In this document: positions 33,115-41,347 of the stretch, piece by piece
Position numbering within the stretch: the stretch's first letter is position 1
Layout of the letters: the number at the start of each line of letters is the position of its first letter
Assembly: GCF_001303895.1 (NCBI RefSeq)
Contig: NZ_LJSD01000051.1
Coordinates: 62,001-126,000, forward strand
Length of the DNA: 64,000 nt
Reading direction: 5' to 3'
Origin: Mesorhizobium sp. 1M-11
GTDB taxonomy: Bacteria; Pseudomonadota; Alphaproteobacteria; Rhizobiales; Rhizobiaceae
Translations under genes and position numbers: made by a program
The notes under the pieces: generated by a model
The model's input: only the letters and a program-made list of their open reading frames with translations
The model's database searches: none
Told to the model about the DNA's origin: nothing

Positions 33115-34539
33115 CTAGAGTCGGTACGCCCTCTTTGCCAGCGCATAGGCCAGCTCCGGCGCCAGCTCGCGCGCCTCGTCCTCCCTCAGGCGATGCTCTG
33201 AAACGAGGCGGGCGAGAAAGGCGCAGTCGACCCGGCGCGCCACGTCGTGGCGGGCCGGTATGGATGGAAAGGCGCGGGTGTCGTCGTTGAAGCCGACGGT
33301 GTTGTAGAAGCCGGCGCTTTCGGTGGTCATCTCGCGGAAGCGGCGCATGCCTTCCGGGCTGTCGTGGAACCACCAGGCGGGGCCGAGCCGCAGCGCCGGA
33401 TAGACGCCGGCGAGCGGCGCCAGTTCGCGCGCGTAGCTGGTCTCGTCCAGCGTGAAGAGGATGACGGTGAGGTCGCGTTCGAGCCCGACAGCGTCGAGCA
33501 GCGGCTTCAGCGCCGCGACATAGTCGGTGCGGTTCGGGATGTCGAAGCCCTTGTCGCGGCCGAAGCGCTTGAGCATGGCCGGCGAATGGTTGCGCCAGGA
33601 ACCTGGATGGATCTGCAGCACCAGCCCGTCGTCGAGGCTCATCTTCGCCATCTCGGTCAGCATCTGGGCGCGGAACAGCCGGCGCTCGCGCTCGTCGGTC
33701 GAACCGGCGCGGATGCGGTTGAACAGTTCCTGCGCGGCGGTCGGCGAAAGATTGGCGGTGTCGGCCGTGGCATGGCCGTGATCGGTCGAGGTGGCGCCGT
33801 AGCTCTTGAAATAGCCGCGGCGCTGGCGGTGCGCATCGAGATAACCGGCCCAACTGCCGGTGTCGCAGCCGGTGATCTCGCCGAGGCGGTCGAGATTGCC
33901 GGCGAAACCTTCGAAATCGGGATCCACCACCGCGTCCGGCCGGTAGGCGGATACGACACGGCCCTGCCAGCCGCTGTCGCGGATCTGCCGGTGCCAGGCA
34001 AGATCGTCCAGCGCGCCATCGGTGGTGGCGATCACCTCGATGTTGAACCGCTCGAACAGCGCACGCGGCCGGAATTCGTCGCGCCGCAGGCAATCGGCGA
34101 TTGTGTCGTAGTGGCGGTCGGCATTCGCCGCGCTCAGCGGTTCGGTGATGCCGAAGAGATCGGTCAGCACATGGTCGAACCACAGCCGGGTCGGCGTGCC
34201 GCGGAACAGAAAATAGTTCTCGGCGAACAGGCGCCAGATCCTGCGGCCGTCGGTCTCGACCGGTGCGCCGTCGAGCGTCGGCACGCCAAGGTCTTCCAGC
34301 CGGATGCCCTGGCTGAACAGCATGCGAAAAACATAGTGGTCCGGCACGATCAGAAGCTGCGCCGGGTCCGAGAACGGCTCGTTGAGCGCGTACCAGCGCG
34401 GCTCGGTATGCCCGTGCGGGCTGACGATCGGAAGGGATTTGACGAGACCGTAGAGGTCGCGCGCGATCTGGCGAACCGACGGCTCGGCCGGAAACAGCAA
34501 GTCTGGATCGACAAGTGAACTGGCGACGGGCGAGCTCAT
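33115..34539 (-). CDS. uxaC: Glucuronate (uronate) isomerase
   Basis: A 474-residue amidohydrolase-fold enzyme that converts D-glucuronate to fructuronate and galacturonate to tagaturonate. The metal-site motif is VSPHGHTEPRWYALNEPF near residue 40. Other family stretches are LFRGTPTRLWFDHVL and LVLQIHPGSWRNHSPA. The ATG at 34539 is preceded by AAGGAGGAGCGG, and the upstream in-frame reading lacks family residues. It is first gene of the minus-strand hexuronate operon, 23 nt before dctP. Confidence 0.94.
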   Translation of the reverse strand: MSSPVASSLVDPDLLFPAEPSVRQIARDLYGLVKSLPIVSPHGHTEPRWYALNEPFSDPAQLLIVPDHYVFRMLFSQGIRLEDLGVPTLDGAPVETDGRRIWRLFAENYFLFRGTPTRLWFDHVLTDLFGITEPLSAANADRHYDTIADCLRRDEFRPRALFERFNIEVIATTDGALDDLAWHRQIRDSGWQGRVVSAYRPDAVVDPDFEGFAGNLDRLGEITGCDTGSWAGYLDAHRQRRGYFKSYGATSTDHGHATADTANLSPTAAQELFNRIRAGSTDERERRLFRAQMLTEMAKMSLDDGLVLQIHPGSWRNHSPAMLKRFGRDKGFDIPNRTDYVAALKPLLDAVGLERDLTVILFTLDETSYARELAPLAGVYPALRLGPAWWFHDSPEGMRRFREMTTESAGFYNTVGFNDDTRAFPSIPARHDVARRVDCAFLARLVSEHRLREDEARELAPELAYALAKRAYRL

Positions 34540-34600
34540 GGAACCGTGCCGCTCCTCCTTCGGCGCTTTAATGGCTAGGAGCAGCACGAAGTAATGTCAA

Positions 34601-34625
34601 CATACAAAAACTGTCATGTTGTATG
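34601..34625. promoter_or_regulatory. Candidate operator between uxaC and uxuB
   Basis: The exact inverted repeat CATACAA (34601-34607) / TTGTATG (34619-34625) lies in the 213-nt gap between the divergent uxaC and uxuB operons. The second half is part of TCATGTTGTATGA. The FadR-type regulator encoded in the operon is the obvious candidate ligand, and one site could control both directions. Inference from position. Confidence 0.45.
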
Positions 34626-34752
34626 ATAACTTTGTTGCGCCTTTCCGGACCCCGGTGTACGCAACGGACATGACGTTGCGTATGGTCGGGTTTTCAGCGA
34701 AATCCGAACCAGCGGCTTCGGGGAGGAATGCCATGACAAAGAGAACGGTCGC

Positions 34753-36213
34753 GTGACGGGCTTGTCCAACGCATCGCTCGCTGCTTTGCCGGCGGATATC
34801 GGGCGCCCGCGCTACGATCGTTCGGTGGTAACGCCGGGCATCGTGCACCTCGGCGTCGGCGCCTTCCATCGCGCGCACCAGGCCGTCTATGTCGACGACT
34901 GCCTGGCCGCCGGCGAAACCGGCTGGGGCATCGTCGGCGCCTCGCTGCGCAGCACGGACACACGCGACGCCCTTGCGCCGCAGGACGGCCTCTACACGCT
35001 GGCGGTGCGCGGCGGCGAAGGCGAAGAGCTGCGCGTTGTCGGCTCGATCCTGTCGCTGCTCGTCGCGCCCGAGGATCCGGCAAGGTTGCTGGAGGCGCTC
35101 TGCCTGCCGTCGGTGCGCATCGTCACGCTGACCGTCACCGAAAAGGCCTATCTGCGCAATGCGGCGGGAGGCCTCGACTTCGCCCATGCCGACATCGTGT
35201 GGGACCTCGCCCACCACGACCGCCCGAAGACCGTCTACGGCTTCCTCACCGAGGCCATCGCCCGCCGGCAGGGGACGGCGCCGTTCACCGTGCTTTGCTG
35301 CGACAACCTGCCGGCCAATGGCGCAACGCTGCGCCGCCTGCTGTTCGAATTCACCGAGGCCCGCGACAAGAAGCTGGCCGCCTATATCGAACGGTCGATC
35401 GCCTTTCCATCCAGCATGGTCGACCGTATCGTGCCGGCGACGACCGACGCCGACCGCGCCCATGTCGCCGCTGCGCTCGGCGTGGCGGATGCCTGGCCGG
35501 TGCGCACCGAACCGTTCAGCCAATGGGTGGTCGAGGACCGCTTTCCGGCGGGCCGGCCGGCCTGGGAGCGGTTCGGCGTCACCATGGTGGAGGACGTCCG
35601 CCCGTTCGAGGACATGAAGCTTCGCCTGCTCAACGGCTCGCATTCGGCGATCGCCTATCTCGGCCTGCTTTCCGGCCACGAGACGGTGGCGGATGCCTTC
35701 GGCGACCCGGCGATCCGGCGTTTCGTGCAGGGGCTTTGGGCCGAGGCCATCCCGACCCTGCCCGGCAACGCCGGCCTTGACCCAGAGACCTATACCGGGA
35801 GCCTGACGGCCCGTTACGACAATCCGGCCCTGCAGCACCGCACCGCGCAGATCGCCAATGACGGCAGCCAGAAACTGCCGCAGCGCATCGTGGCGACGGC
35901 CGTCGAACAGCTTCGGCGCGGCGCACCGGTCGATCACCTGACGCTGGCCATCGCCGCCTGGATCGCGGCCTGCGAGGCGCGCGGCCGCACGCTCGACGCA
36001 GGCCTGTTCACCGATCCGCTCGACGCGCAGCTCACGATGATATTTGCCGGCTCACCGTCTGCCGCCGACACCGTCTCGCAGGTGTTCGCCCATGCCGGCT
36101 TCGCCTCGCAGCAGGCAGAGCGGACGGAACTGCAAAGGGCCGTGGCCACCCATCTCGAAACCGTTCGCGCCGCCGGTATAAGCGCCGCCCTATCAACGCT
36201 CGCGGGGGAATAA
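34753..36213 (+). CDS. uxuB: D-mannonate oxidoreductase (fructuronate reductase)
   Basis: A 486-residue long-chain mannitol dehydrogenase family protein that reduces fructuronate to mannonate. The NAD motif is IVHLGVGAFHRAHQAVYVDD near residue 30. The catalytic Lys region is FEDMKLRLLNGSHSAIAYLG. Its GTG start overlaps the stop of a 7-codon ORF (ATG at 34734, preceded by GGGGAGGA) by the sequence GTGA. This may be a coupled leader or a slightly wrong start. UxuA follows directly. Confidence 0.9.
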   Translation: MTGLSNASLAALPADIGRPRYDRSVVTPGIVHLGVGAFHRAHQAVYVDDCLAAGETGWGIVGASLRSTDTRDALAPQDGLYTLAVRGGEGEELRVVGSILSLLVAPEDPARLLEALCLPSVRIVTLTVTEKAYLRNAAGGLDFAHADIVWDLAHHDRPKTVYGFLTEAIARRQGTAPFTVLCCDNLPANGATLRRLLFEFTEARDKKLAAYIERSIAFPSSMVDRIVPATTDADRAHVAAALGVADAWPVRTEPFSQWVVEDRFPAGRPAWERFGVTMVEDVRPFEDMKLRLLNGSHSAIAYLGLLSGHETVADAFGDPAIRRFVQGLWAEAIPTLPGNAGLDPETYTGSLTARYDNPALQHRTAQIANDGSQKLPQRIVATAVEQLRRGAPVDHLTLAIAAWIAACEARGRTLDAGLFTDPLDAQLTMIFAGSPSAADTVSQVFAHAGFASQQAERTELQRAVATHLETVRAAGISAALSTLAGE

Positions 36214-37410
36214 ATGGAACAGACCTGGCGCTGGTTCGGGCCCGACGATCCGGTCACGCTCGCACATGTCACACAGGCCGGCGCCACCGGCATCGTCAGC
36301 GCGCTGCATCACATGAACGATGGCCGCGTCTGGCCGGACGACGAGATCGCCAGACGCAAGCAGGAGATCGGACGGGCCGGCCTGAGCTGGCCGGTGGTCG
36401 AGAGCATCGTCGTGCACGAAGAGATCAAGACCCGCACCGGCCGCTATCGCGACTGGATCGAAAACTACAAGCAGTCGATCCGCGCCGTCGCCAAGGCCGG
36501 CATCCGCACGATCTGCTACAACTTCATGGCCATTACCGACTGGACGCGCACCGACCTCGATTTCGCCATGCCGCATGGCGGCACGGCACTGCGCTTCGAT
36601 GCGGTCGACTTCTGCGCCTATGACGTGCAGGTGCTGAAGCGCGCCGGCGCCGAGGCCGACCATCCGCCCGAGCGCATCGAGGCCGCGCGCAAACGCCTGG
36701 CCGGGATGAGCGAAAGCAAGCTCGCGACGCTGGAGCAGAACCTCATCGGCTGGGTGCCGGCGCGGGAATTCATCTTCGACCGCGACAGCTTCCGGCGCGC
36801 GCTCGACGTCTATCGCGACATCTCGCTGGAGGGTTTCCGCGACAATCTCTTCGCCTTCCTGCGCGAGATCGTGCCGGTGGCGGAAGAGGCCGGCGTGCGC
36901 ATGGCGATCCATCCCGACGATCCGCCCTTCCCGATCTTCGGCCTGCCACGGGTGGTTTCCACGGCGGCCGATGCGCGCAAGCTGCTCGACGCCTGCCGCT
37001 CGCCGTCGAATGGGCTGACGCTGTGCGCCGGATCCTATGGCGCCAACCCCGCCAACGATCTTGTCGCCATGGCCGGCGAGTTCGCCCCCGACATCCACTT
37101 CGCGCATCTGCGCAATGTGACGAAGGAGCCAGACGGATCCTTCCACGAAGCCGAGCACCTCGAAGGCGACACCAACATGGTGCGCCTGGTGGCGGCGCTG
37201 ATGCGGGAGGAAGCGCGGCGCAAGGCGGAAGGGCGCGCCGACTGGCAGATCCCGATGCGGCCCGACCACGGCCACGCCATCGTCGACGACATCGGCAAGA
37301 AGGTGAATCCCGGCTATTCCTGCATCGGCCGCCTGAAGGGTCTGGCGGAGCTGCGCGGCATCATGCGCAGTTTCGAGACCTTTGGCATTCCGGCCGAGGC
37401 TGGCCGATGA
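36214..37410 (+). CDS. uxuA: Mannonate dehydratase
   Basis: A 398-residue TIM-barrel enzyme that converts D-mannonate to 2-keto-3-deoxygluconate. Characteristic segments are TWRWFGPDDPVTLAHVTQAG at the start, MAIHPDDPPFPIFGLPRVVS, FAHLRNVTKEPDGSFHEAEH and PMRPDHGHAIVDDIGKK, with the manganese-binding His and Cys residues (LTLCAGSYG). The ATG immediately follows the uxuB TAA. Length matches E. coli UxuA (394). KDG kinase and aldolase are not in this window. Confidence 0.95.
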   Translation: MEQTWRWFGPDDPVTLAHVTQAGATGIVSALHHMNDGRVWPDDEIARRKQEIGRAGLSWPVVESIVVHEEIKTRTGRYRDWIENYKQSIRAVAKAGIRTICYNFMAITDWTRTDLDFAMPHGGTALRFDAVDFCAYDVQVLKRAGAEADHPPERIEAARKRLAGMSESKLATLEQNLIGWVPAREFIFDRDSFRRALDVYRDISLEGFRDNLFAFLREIVPVAEEAGVRMAIHPDDPPFPIFGLPRVVSTAADARKLLDACRSPSNGLTLCAGSYGANPANDLVAMAGEFAPDIHFAHLRNVTKEPDGSFHEAEHLEGDTNMVRLVAALMREEARRKAEGRADWQIPMRPDHGHAIVDDIGKKVNPGYSCIGRLKGLAELRGIMRSFETFGIPAEAGR

Positions 37411-38435
37411 GCCGGCTGCGCCTCGGCATGATCGGCCTTGGCATGGCATCGGCGCCGCATGCCAGAAGCCTGCTCGACCTTGCCGACCGTGTCGAGGTGG
37501 TCGCTGCCTACAGCCCGACGCCGGCGCGCCGCGAGGCTTTCGCGAAAAGCTACGGCCTGCCTGTTGGCGACGACCCCGCTGCGATCTTCGACGACCGCGG
37601 CATCGACGCCGTCCTCATCCTGACGCCGCCCAACACGCATCTCGACCTGGTGCGGCGCGCGGCCGCAAGCGGCAAGCACATCCTGCTCGAAAAACCGCTG
37701 GAAACCAGCCTCGGGCGCGCCGAGGCGCTGGTGGCGGCGGCGGAGGAAGCGAAGGTGAAGCTCGGCATGGTGCTGCAGCATCGGTTCCGGCCGACCGGGG
37801 CGGCACTGGCCGAGATGGTCAGCAGCGGCCGGCTGGGCACGGTGGTCAGCGCGTCCGCGCGCCTGAACAACTGGCGGCCGCAAGACTATTACGACCAGCC
37901 CGGGCGCGGCACCAAGGCACGCGACGGCGGCGGCGTGCTCTTGACCCAGGCGATCCACACGCTGGACCTTTTGATCGCGGTGGCCGGCGCGCCGGACGAA
38001 GTGACGGCCTACGCGGTGACGAGCCCGGTGCACCGCATGGAGACCGAGGATCTGGTGGCCGGCGCCATGCGTTTCGACAATGGCGCCATCGGCTCCGTCA
38101 CCGCCACCACCGCGGCCTATCCCGGCCATCCCGACGCCATCGACATCATCGGCACCAAGGGCATGGCACGGCTGGAAGGCACGAGACTGTCGGCCGCCTT
38201 CCATGACGGCAGCGAATACCAGCTCGAGGACGAAGCGCCCGGCGGCGGCACCGGCGCCGATCCGATGGCGTTTTCCCACCAGCACCACCGCGCGGTGCTG
38301 AGCGATTTCCTCGACGCCGTCGCGACAGGGCGGGAGCCGAAAGTCAGCGGCCGCGAGGCGCTGAAGGTGCATCGGCTGATCGAGGCGCTGCTGGCGTCTT
38401 CCGAAAGTGGCAAGCCGCGGAAGGTGCAGTGTTGA
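37407..38435 (+). CDS. Gfo/Idh/MocA-family oxidoreductase
   Basis: A 342-residue NAD(P)-dependent dehydrogenase. The N-terminal Rossmann motif is LRLGMIGLGMASAPHA, the EKPLETSLGRAEALV segment includes the usual EKP, and the C-terminal domain begins at about residue 125. The ATG overlaps the uxuA stop by 4 nt. Such enzymes act on sugars, inositols or sugar acids. In this operon it could act on a uronate-derived keto sugar, but the substrate cannot be read from sequence. Confidence 0.85.
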   Translation: MSRLRLGMIGLGMASAPHARSLLDLADRVEVVAAYSPTPARREAFAKSYGLPVGDDPAAIFDDRGIDAVLILTPPNTHLDLVRRAAASGKHILLEKPLETSLGRAEALVAAAEEAKVKLGMVLQHRFRPTGAALAEMVSSGRLGTVVSASARLNNWRPQDYYDQPGRGTKARDGGGVLLTQAIHTLDLLIAVAGAPDEVTAYAVTSPVHRMETEDLVAGAMRFDNGAIGSVTATTAAYPGHPDAIDIIGTKGMARLEGTRLSAAFHDGSEYQLEDEAPGGGTGADPMAFSHQHHRAVLSDFLDAVATGREPKVSGREALKVHRLIEALLASSESGKPRKVQC

Positions 38436-38452
38436 GAGGAACGCAGCGCTGG

Positions 38453-38743
38453 TATCTCCCCCCTTGCGGGGGAGAAAGCGATTTCAGCATCTTAGCGAGC
38501 ACGCCCGCAGGGCGGCACAGCTAAGTGCTAGAAATCGCAAGAGAGGGGATTTGCCGGCACAACGTCGGCAATCTGCTCTCAAAACGCCCTGCTTCGGAGA
38601 TGCAGAAGAAGGGCACTCGCTTATGAAGCCCTCAGATGAAAATCCCCTCTCTTGGATTTTCTACGACTTAGCCTGCGCCGCCCTAAAGGGCGTGCTCGTC
38701 TAAGATCGTGAAAATCCTTTCTCCCCCGCAAGGGGGGAGATAG
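38453..38743. repeat. Long palindromic repeat (type C, copy 1)
   Basis: A roughly 290-nt element fills the 354-nt gap between two convergent operons. Left arm: CCCCCTTGCGGGGGAGAAAG, then GATTTCAGCATCTTAG...AGGGGATTTG. Right arm: the reverse complement, AAAATCCCCTCTCTTGG to AAATCCTTTCTCCCCCGCAA. The centre is about 85 nt. A second copy is at 48240-48542. Confidence 0.85.
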
Positions 38744-38789
38744 AGGCGCCGGGCCTCCGCAAGGGCGGATCACCGCCTATCGGCCTCGC

Positions 38790-39905
38790 TCACCCAAACA
38801 ACTCCGCCACCGTCTCCTCACCCAGCGCGAAGCCGGTGCTGGCGCCGGTGCCGGAGGTGACCATGACCAGCCGCACATCCTCATGCGGGGCGTCGCGGAA
38901 GGCGGCGTGGGTGGCGGAGGAGTAGGTGCCGGTCCAGCGCGCGGTCACCACCGGCGCGGCTTGCGGAAACAGCCGGGCGTATTCACCAAGGATCAGCCGG
39001 TCGACCGCGTCGGAAGCGAAGGGGTCGGGCGTCGGGCCGTAGTGGTGGGAATCGCCGATGACCAGCGAGCCGTCGGCGCTCTGGGTGACGATGAGATGCA
39101 CGCCGTTGGCCAGCTCGCCGGCCTGCTCGCCTTCGAGCCGGCGCCTGAGCGCCGCCGCCTCGGGCAGCGCCGCGTAACCTTCATAGCGCAGCAGGCTGAG
39201 GTCGGAGACCAGGGCTGCATCCAGCCGGAAACCGGGATCGGCCAGGCGCAGCATCTGCAGCTTGCAGCGGCGCACGCCGTATTGCCCGATCCGTTCCGGA
39301 AAGAGGCTGGTCAGGTCGTCGCCCGGGCACACCGCCACCTTGGCGGCATGGACCGGTCCGGCGCTGGTCACCACCTTGCCGGGTTCGATCGCGCTGACGG
39401 CCACGCCGAAGCGGAATTCGACACCCAGTTGCTCGGCCAGGAAGGCGGTCAGTTTCGGCAAGACCTCGCGTGACTCGACACGCAGTTCAAACGGGCTGTA
39501 GAGACCGCCGGCTATTTCGGCGCCGTGCAAGGCTGGCAGCCGGGCGACGACTTCCGCCGGCGACAGCAGCCCGCATTCAGCACCGTCCGGGGTCGCGGCG
39601 AAGGCCTGCAGAACGGCAAGCGCCTCGGGCCGGCGGGCGACGACAAGCTTGCCGCGATGCAGGACGTCGAGCCCGGCCTGCCCGGCAAGGTCCAGCCAGA
39701 TGGCGCGGCTGCGTTCGGCGCGCAGACGCGAGATGCCCGGCTCCTGCCCGCTGACCACGACCAGCCCGAAATTGCGGATCGAGGCGCCATTCGCCTGGAC
39801 GTCGCGGTCGATGACCACGACACGCAGCCCGCGCCGTACCGCCGCGAGCGCATGGGCGAGCCCCACGATGCCGGCCCCGACCACCGCCAGATCATACTGC
39901 GCCAC
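38790..39905 (-). CDS. FAD oxidoreductase of phosphonate operon (TIGR03364-like)
   Basis: A 371-residue DAO-family flavoprotein. The FAD motif YDLAVVGAGIVGLAHALAAV is at residue 4, RNFGLVVVSGQEPG follows at about residue 45, and the C-terminal SGTGASTGFALGEETVAEL closes the FAD site. Members of TIGR03364 occur beside phosphonate genes and are thought to oxidise amino- or N-methylaminophosphonates; characterised relatives are called PbfD/PbfC. It is last gene of the phn operon, 34 nt after pbfA. Which aminophosphonate it uses is unknown. Confidence 0.75.
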   Translation of the reverse strand: MAQYDLAVVGAGIVGLAHALAAVRRGLRVVVIDRDVQANGASIRNFGLVVVSGQEPGISRLRAERSRAIWLDLAGQAGLDVLHRGKLVVARRPEALAVLQAFAATPDGAECGLLSPAEVVARLPALHGAEIAGGLYSPFELRVESREVLPKLTAFLAEQLGVEFRFGVAVSAIEPGKVVTSAGPVHAAKVAVCPGDDLTSLFPERIGQYGVRRCKLQMLRLADPGFRLDAALVSDLSLLRYEGYAALPEAAALRRRLEGEQAGELANGVHLIVTQSADGSLVIGDSHHYGPTPDPFASDAVDRLILGEYARLFPQAAPVVTARWTGTYSSATHAAFRDAPHEDVRLVMVTSGTGASTGFALGEETVAELFG

Positions 39906-39939
39906 TGTCGTCTCCCGTCTTCCTGCTTGTTCTTGCCGC

Positions 39940-41286
39940 CTATCCCGCCAGTACGGCCCGCTCGACGATGGCCAGCGCGCGGTCGAGATCGGTGCGATCG
40001 ATGACCAGCGGCGGCGACAGGGTCAGCACGTTGCCGGCGCTGACCTTGAAGCTCAGCCCCTCCTCCAGGCAGCGGTAGTAGACGCGCTCCGCGAGCTCCC
40101 GCGCCGGCCTGTAGCTGTCGCGGTCCTCGACCAGTTCGACGCCCATCATCAGGCCACGGCCGCGCACTTCGCCGACATGCGGCGAACGGCCGATCAGTTC
40201 GGCAAGCCGCCCCATGGCGTAGGTGCCAAGTTCGGCGGCGCGCCCGGCCAGCCCCTCTTCCTCGATGATGGCGATGGTGGTGAGCGCGGCGCGCGCCGTC
40301 ACCGGGTTCTTCTCATGGGTGTAGTGGCCGATGGCGAAATCGCCGGCGACGTCGAGCGCGCGCCGCGCGATGACCGAGGCGATCGGCAGCACGCCGCCGC
40401 CCAGTGCCTTGCCCAGCACCAATATGTCGGGCGTGACGTCGTCATGCTGGTGCGAGAAGAACTTGCCGGTCTTGGCCAACCCGGTCGGGATCTCGTCGAA
40501 GATCAACAGCGTGCCGTGCCGGTTGCAGGCCTCGCGCACCGCCTTCCAGAAACCGGGCGCCGGCACCAGCGGCGTCGCGCGCATCGGCTCGGCGACGACG
40601 GCGGCGAAGTCACCCTCGCGGCCGAGCACATAGGAGATCATGCCGGCGCAGGCGCGGGCCGAGGCCTCGAGGCTGTCATGGCCGTAGGCGCAGTTGCGGC
40701 TGGCCCAGGGCGCGACGTGCTCGGCGCCGGTCATCAACGGCCCGGCGATCTGCGAACGGAAGGTCGCCTCGCCGCCGACACTGGCCGCGCCGAACCCGGC
40801 GCCGTGGAAGGCATCCCAGAAGGACAAGGTCTTGAAACGGCCGGTGGCGGCGCGCGCGATCTTCAGCGCCACCTCGATGGCGTCCGACCCGCCGGTGGTG
40901 AACAGCACTTTCGAGAGGTCCGCCGGCGCCAGTTGGCCGAGCTTCTCGGCAAGCTCGACAGCCGGCTCGTTGGCGAAGCGGCGTGGCGCGAAGGACAGCT
41001 CGTCGAGCTGCTGCTTGATGGCGGCGATCAGGCGCGGATGTGCATAGCCGATATGGTGGACGCTGTTGCCGTGGAAATCCATGTAGCGCCGGCCGGCCAG
41101 ATCCTCGATCCAGATGCCCTCGGCCTTGGCAATGGTCGACACGCAGGGGCTGGATAGCGACTGGTGCAGGAAGGCATCGGCATCGCGCTTCAGCAGGTCG
41201 CGCGACGGCGCATGCTCCTGGCGCGCGTCCCAATCCCTGCGAGCCGGCGCCTTGTTGGATTCGCCTTCGGTATGGACGATCGTCAT
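39940..41286 (-). CDS. pbfA: (R)-1-hydroxy-2-aminoethylphosphonate lyase, PbfA type
   Basis: A 448-residue class III aminotransferase-fold PLP enzyme. The PLP Lys is Lys293 (LVLGKALGGGVLP) and the pyridine-N Asp is Asp264 (LLIFDEIPTGL). The N-terminal YMDFHGNSVHHIGYAHPRL is typical of the group next to phnW. PbfA removes ammonia from R-1-hydroxy-2-aminoethylphosphonate to give phosphonoacetaldehyde, feeding PhnY. The operon context supports this. A transaminase for another amine is the main alternative. Confidence 0.75.
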   Translation of the reverse strand: MTIVHTEGESNKAPARRDWDARQEHAPSRDLLKRDADAFLHQSLSSPCVSTIAKAEGIWIEDLAGRRYMDFHGNSVHHIGYAHPRLIAAIKQQLDELSFAPRRFANEPAVELAEKLGQLAPADLSKVLFTTGGSDAIEVALKIARAATGRFKTLSFWDAFHGAGFGAASVGGEATFRSQIAGPLMTGAEHVAPWASRNCAYGHDSLEASARACAGMISYVLGREGDFAAVVAEPMRATPLVPAPGFWKAVREACNRHGTLLIFDEIPTGLAKTGKFFSHQHDDVTPDILVLGKALGGGVLPIASVIARRALDVAGDFAIGHYTHEKNPVTARAALTTIAIIEEEGLAGRAAELGTYAMGRLAELIGRSPHVGEVRGRGLMMGVELVEDRDSYRPARELAERVYYRCLEEGLSFKVSAGNVLTLSPPLVIDRTDLDRALAIVERAVLAG

Positions 41287-41347
41287 GTCCCGCTCTCAAC
41301 GCCTCGCCGAAGCCATATGGTGGGCGTGCGCGCCACCATCGTCATTT

